This document shows positions 60,478 to 64,000 of a stretch of 64,000 bases of DNA, one piece after another. Position numbers and translations under genes: made by a program. The stretch comes from Tessaracoccus sp. OS52 (GTDB lineage: Bacteria > Actinomycetota > Actinomycetes > Propionibacteriales > Propionibacteriaceae). The stretch covers positions 1 through 64,000 of the forward strand of contig NZ_JAJEWM010000001.1 in assembly GCF_020687685.1 (NCBI RefSeq), read 5' to 3'. A model generated the notes under the pieces. That model was not told the origin of the DNA, did not search any database, and saw nothing but the letters and a program-made list of their open reading frames with translations. Each line of letters starts with the position of its first letter. Positions within the stretch are counted from its first letter, which is position 1.

Positions 60478-63420
60478 ATGTCGCGAATGACCGAGCACCT
60501 TGAGGCCCTGCGCCAGCCGCCCATCGAGTACCGGCCGGAGCTGCGGTGGTGGCTGGCCGAGGGCCTCCACACCGACGCCACCCTCCGCGCCGAGATCCAG
60601 GCGGCCCACCGCCTGGGCTTCGGGGGCATGGAGTTCCTCGCAATGGACGAGGACAACATCGACCACGCCCGCTACGGCTGGGGCTCGGAGGAATGGGTGC
60701 ACGACTCGGGCATCGTGCTCGAAGAGACCACCAACCGAGGCATGTCGGTCAGCTTCACCTCCGGCACCAACTGGTCCAACGCCAACCTCCCGACCATCCA
60801 CCCGGACCACCCCGCAGCCTCCCAGGAACTCAACTACGTCACCGAGGAGCTGACCGGCGGGCGGGGTCGGGCGGGCGAACTGCCGCGCATCGACCTGAAC
60901 GAGGACCGCGGCGGGCCGGCCCTCCCCGGTCACAGGGTGGCGCCGAACGAGCAGCACCTGGTCAGCGTCGTCGCCGCGCCCCTGCTGGAGCCCTCCGGCA
61001 ACCGGCTGGCCGTCGACGGCGTCGTCGACCTCACCGCCCACGTCGACGGCACCCGCTTGGAGTGGTCCCCGCCAGATGCGCGGGACTGGCGGCTGTTCGT
61101 GTCCTGGACGCACGGCACCGGGCAGACGGCCTCACCGTCGGCCACCGTCAACTACACCATCAACTACATCGACCGCGACGGCGTCGACGCCCTGATCGCC
61201 TACTGGCGCGACGTCGTGCTCACTCCCGAGTTGAAGGCGACGATCGCCCGCAACCCGCGCGCCCAGATGTACATGGACTCCCTGGAGCTCACCACCTGGG
61301 GCCTGGGCGGCATGTTCTGGGGCCACTCCCTGGCCGCGGAGTTCCGCGCACGCCGCGGCTACGACGTCGCCCCCTGGCTCCCGTTCCTGACGCGCACCAC
61401 CCAGCTCATGGCGGCCGCCACCACCTACCACTGGGAGCCCGACGACGCCCATCGCGTGACTGTGGAGAAGGTGCGGTTCGACTTCGTGCGCACCCTCACC
61501 GACCTCTACATCGAGAACACGCTGCGTCCACTGGCGGACTTCCTCCACGACAACGGACTCCTGCTGCGCGCCGAGATCAGCTACGGACTCCCGTTCGAAC
61601 TGACCCGCCCCGGCCCGGAGGTCGACGGGATCGAGACCGAATCCCTGGAGTTCGGCGCCCAGATCGACGCCTACCGCCTCCTCGCCGGGCCGGCGCACCT
61701 GTTCGGCAAGCAATACTCCTCCGAGACCGGTGCCACCTCCCGAAACCACATGCTCGACCACCGGTTCTACGACCAGATCATCGCCACCCAACTGGCAGCC
61801 GGAATCACCAAGACCGTCCTGCACGGCTGGTCCAGCACCTCGGGCGCCGAGGGCGCCACCCAATGGCCCGGCCACGAGGGCATGTGGTCCATGTTCTCCG
61901 AGCGCTTCGACACCCGCCAGCCCGCCAGCGAGTTCTACCCGCTGTGGAACGACGCCGTCGGCCGCTACCAGTACCTGCTGCGCCAGGGACGGCCGCGCAT
62001 CGACGTCGGCATCCTCCGCACCGACCACTTCGTGGACAACATGTGCGGCTTCGCGTTCCTGGACGCCGACGGCAATCGAGTCCCCGACGAGGAGGCCTAC
62101 GGCACGTGGTGGATGCGCAACCGGGAGAACCACTGGTGGCAGGACCTGGGCATGCAGGACGCCGGCTGGAGCTACGACTTCCTCGACGGCAGCCTCCTGC
62201 AGCACGACGACGTCACCTTCGCCGACGGCCAGGTCCAGCCTGACGGGCCCGGGTACCAGGCGCTGATCGTCTACCAGGAGGCGCTCGACCCCGAAATCGC
62301 GGCGCTCCTGCTCGAGTGGGCACGCGACGGGCTGAAGCTGCTGCTGGTCAACGGCGCACGCGAGCTGCAGCTGCTCGTGGCCGGCCGCCACACCACGCAC
62401 GAGCAGGCCGCCATCCGGACCCCCGGCCTCGACGGCCGCGACGAGGAACTGGCCGCCACCATGGCGGAACTCCGATCCCTCCCGACGGTGCTGGAGGTCG
62501 ATGACCCCTCCCAGACGGTGGCGGCGCTGCGGCGGCTCGGGGTGACCGGCCGCGCCGAGTTCGTCGCCGCCAACACCCAGGTGCTGACCTATCTCCGCGA
62601 GGACGGAGACCTGCTGCACCTGTACGCCTACCACTTCCTCTACGAGACCGGCGCTCCCACGCAGGTGGAGATCTCGCTGTCCGGCGAGGGGGCGGTACTG
62701 CGCATCGACCCGTGGAGCGGTGCCGTTCACAGGCACGACGGCGCCCGCTTCGTCGACGGCTGCACGGTGGTCACCGTGTCACTGGCACCGGGCGAGACGG
62801 CACTGTTCACCGTCGACCGCTCGCAGCCGGCATCGCCGTCGGAACCGGCCGCGGTGCAGGTGCTGGCGCAGCTCGAGCGCTGGCGGATCGCCGTCGAGAG
62901 CTGGGACGCCGGTGAACCGGAGCTCATCACCGAGGACCGCGGTCTCGGCTACGTCACCCGCGAGGTGCGGCCCACCACCGCCGTCACCCGGCTCGAGTCG
63001 GCCAGCACCGAGCTCGCTCCCTGGGCCGAACTCGACGGCGTGGGGCACGAGGTCTCGGGCGTGGGGGAGTACGCCTCCGCGTTCAGCCTCGACGATGTCG
63101 CCGCCGGTACCAGGTATCTCCTGGACCTCGGCTCCACCCTCGGGGGACTGGGGTCGGTGTCCGTGAACGGCGGTCCGGCTCGCGGCTTCGACACCTCCCG
63201 TCCTGTCGTGGACGTCACCGACGACCTCCGGGCCGGAGAGAACGAGGTGGTGGTACGCGTCGCCAGTTCGCTGAACAACAGGCTCATGGCCCGCGGCTAC
63301 TACGAGAACGTGGGCGACATGATGGCCGTGATAACGGGCGAGGAGGTCCTGCAGGTGGCGACGGTCCGCGCGCACGGCCTGGTGGGCCCGGTCCGTCTCC
63401 TCGCGGTGGCCGCCGACTGA
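60478..63420 (+). CDS. GH106-like alpha-L-rhamnosidase
   Basis: 980 residues, no signal peptide. Opening ELRWWLAEGLHTDATLRAEIQAAHRLGFGGMEF and RGMSVSFTSGTNW match GH106 catalytic domains; further motifs are MYMDSLELTTWG, AEISYGLPF and WPGHEGMWSMFSERF. The C-terminal third (from about 800) is beta-rich (YLLDLGSTLGGLGSVSVNGG), like a galactose-binding-fold domain. Cytoplasmic location fits the import of small rhamnosides by the MFS protein. GH family assignment is by eye. Confidence 0.8.
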   Translation: MSRMTEHLEALRQPPIEYRPELRWWLAEGLHTDATLRAEIQAAHRLGFGGMEFLAMDEDNIDHARYGWGSEEWVHDSGIVLEETTNRGMSVSFTSGTNWSNANLPTIHPDHPAASQELNYVTEELTGGRGRAGELPRIDLNEDRGGPALPGHRVAPNEQHLVSVVAAPLLEPSGNRLAVDGVVDLTAHVDGTRLEWSPPDARDWRLFVSWTHGTGQTASPSATVNYTINYIDRDGVDALIAYWRDVVLTPELKATIARNPRAQMYMDSLELTTWGLGGMFWGHSLAAEFRARRGYDVAPWLPFLTRTTQLMAAATTYHWEPDDAHRVTVEKVRFDFVRTLTDLYIENTLRPLADFLHDNGLLLRAEISYGLPFELTRPGPEVDGIETESLEFGAQIDAYRLLAGPAHLFGKQYSSETGATSRNHMLDHRFYDQIIATQLAAGITKTVLHGWSSTSGAEGATQWPGHEGMWSMFSERFDTRQPASEFYPLWNDAVGRYQYLLRQGRPRIDVGILRTDHFVDNMCGFAFLDADGNRVPDEEAYGTWWMRNRENHWWQDLGMQDAGWSYDFLDGSLLQHDDVTFADGQVQPDGPGYQALIVYQEALDPEIAALLLEWARDGLKLLLVNGARELQLLVAGRHTTHEQAAIRTPGLDGRDEELAATMAELRSLPTVLEVDDPSQTVAALRRLGVTGRAEFVAANTQVLTYLREDGDLLHLYAYHFLYETGAPTQVEISLSGEGAVLRIDPWSGAVHRHDGARFVDGCTVVTVSLAPGETALFTVDRSQPASPSEPAAVQVLAQLERWRIAVESWDAGEPELITEDRGLGYVTREVRPTTAVTRLESASTELAPWAELDGVGHEVSGVGEYASAFSLDDVAAGTRYLLDLGSTLGGLGSVSVNGGPARGFDTSRPVVDVTDDLRAGENEVVVRVASSLNNRLMARGYYENVGDMMAVITGEEVLQVATVRAHGLVGPVRLLAVAAD

Positions 63421-63448
63421 CCCGGCGGCAGTGCGCCGAATGCAACAG

Positions 63449-63483
63449 CACCGCCCGCGACGGGTAACCCGTCGCGGGCGGTG
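63449..63483. terminator. Strong bidirectional hairpin
   Basis: Perfect 16-bp stem (CACCGCCCGCGACGGG / CCCGTCGCGGGCGGTG) with a 3-base TAA loop between the rhamnosidase and the convergent partial gene. Confidence 0.9.
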
Positions 63484-63512
63484 CCTCGTCCAGCTCGGCG
63501 GAACCTTCGGCG

Positions 63513-64000
63513 CTACGCAGAGACAGGTTCCTTCAGAGCGATGACCACCTCACGCTCCTCCGGACCCAGGACGACGACGCTGTCGCCCTCGACTGTGCCC
63601 GCCGACGCTGACGCTATGTTGGAAGCGAGCCCGGGCAGGTCGATCCGGACCAGCCCGAGGGGCTGGTCGCCCCTCAGCTCCACGCGGACCTCATCGCCTG
63701 TGGAGGTGATGGTGAAGTCCATGGTCCGGCCGTCGTTGATGTTCACGTTGGCCCACTCCGTGACCGCCCCGTCAGCCAGCCAGGAGACCGGGAGGCCGCG
63801 CCCGATGATGACGGTCCCGTCCACGTGGACCGAGGCGCACGCCTGCAGGATGGCCTGCTTGGAGAATGACGTGCCCCAGCTCTCGTAGTTACCGTAGGAC
63901 TCCTGCGGCAGGTACATGCCCACCCACTGGTCGCGGCCCTTGTACTCGAAGGCCTCGGACCACTGGAACGGGGCGCACTGGTTGTCGTAGAGGAACTCGA
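63513..64000 (-). CDS. C-terminal part of a larger protein, probably a carbohydrate enzyme
   Basis: At least 162 residues, open to the window edge (starts off the right side). The visible part, EFLYDNQCAPFQWSEAFEYK, then ILQACASVHVDGTVIIGRGLPVSWLADG and NINDGRTMDFTITSTGDEVRVEL, has alternating beta strands like the C-terminal domain of a glycoside hydrolase or carbohydrate-binding module. The ATG at 63923 is internal. Function cannot be set from this fragment. Confidence 0.6.
   Translation of the reverse strand, partial: EFLYDNQCAPFQWSEAFEYKGRDQWVGMYLPQESYGNYESWGTSFSKQAILQACASVHVDGTVIIGRGLPVSWLADGAVTEWANVNINDGRTMDFTITSTGDEVRVELRGDQPLGLVRIDLPGLASNIASASAGTVEGDSVVVLGPEEREVVIALKEPVSA

Noticed and set aside
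1-64000. CRISPR arrays, rRNA, tRNA genes and attachment sites
   Set aside because: No regularly spaced repeats, cloverleaf or rRNA-like sequence noticed; no direct repeats found bounding the island by eye.

Overview
The window is high-GC actinobacterial DNA. Evidence includes a mycothiol-type DinB/MDMPI protein, an Lsr2 nucleoid protein, CUT1 sugar transporters without a local ATPase, and many GTG/TTG starts with 4-bp start/stop overlaps. A Propionibacteriaceae-like host would fit, but that is a guess. I saw no rRNA, tRNA or CRISPR array.

Layout. (1) 0.1-4.4 kb: a CUT1 sugar transporter (permease and binding protein) divergent from a LacI regulator and an inositol-monophosphatase-family enzyme, with two identical 12-bp operators between them. 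(2) 4.4-8.1 kb: a large secreted phosphodiester glycosidase/metallophosphoesterase gene broken by a +1 frameshift. (3) 8.1-25.6 kb: a defence island bounded by eroded mobile and defence genes (SF2 helicase and ISL3 remnants on the left; DUF262-like, GIY-YIG-like and IS21 remnants on the right). Its core is a complete DNA phosphorothioation system: dndA with an Lsr2 gene on one strand, and dndBCDE plus an associated methyltransferase on the other. Facing it is a tightly overlapped five-gene operon that looks like the restriction half: an alpha-CTD/sigma-4/winged-helix protein, a PLD-helicase, a tiny ORF, a second DndD-like ATPase and a small Dnd-associated protein. No DptFGH genes were recognised. 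(4) 25.6-28.6 kb: YnfA-type membrane protein, metallophosphoesterase, Fic protein.

(5) 28.7-36.5 kb: a sugar oxidation cluster with two SDRs, SMP-30 lactonase, aldose epimerase, UxuA-type dehydratase, FAH-family hydrolase, a GDSL-like esterase and a DUF4185-like protein. Together these could take a free sugar through lactone, aldonate, 2-keto-3-deoxy and diketo acids to C3/C2 products. (6) 36.5-48.0 kb: a mannose/mannoside regulon with a LacI repressor, the same 14-bp operator (in opposite orientation) before each arm, a ROK kinase, a long mannose-6-phosphate-isomerase-like protein, a secreted DUF4185-like protein, a CUT1 transporter, a six-hairpin glycosidase and ManA. (7) 48.0-51.4 kb: a tandem MDMPI protein, HxlR regulator and RIO-type kinase.

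(8) 51.5-58.4 kb: a third LacI regulon with a serine beta-lactamase-fold esterase and a ribose-type ABC importer followed by an HSL-type alpha/beta hydrolase. Its two promoters each carry the same operator just after the -10. (9) 58.4-64 kb: TetR, MFS transporter, GH106-like alpha-L-rhamnosidase, a strong bidirectional terminator and the 3' end of another protein. Overall this is a carbohydrate-scavenging locus with three LacI circuits and one TetR circuit, interrupted by a phosphorothioation defence island.
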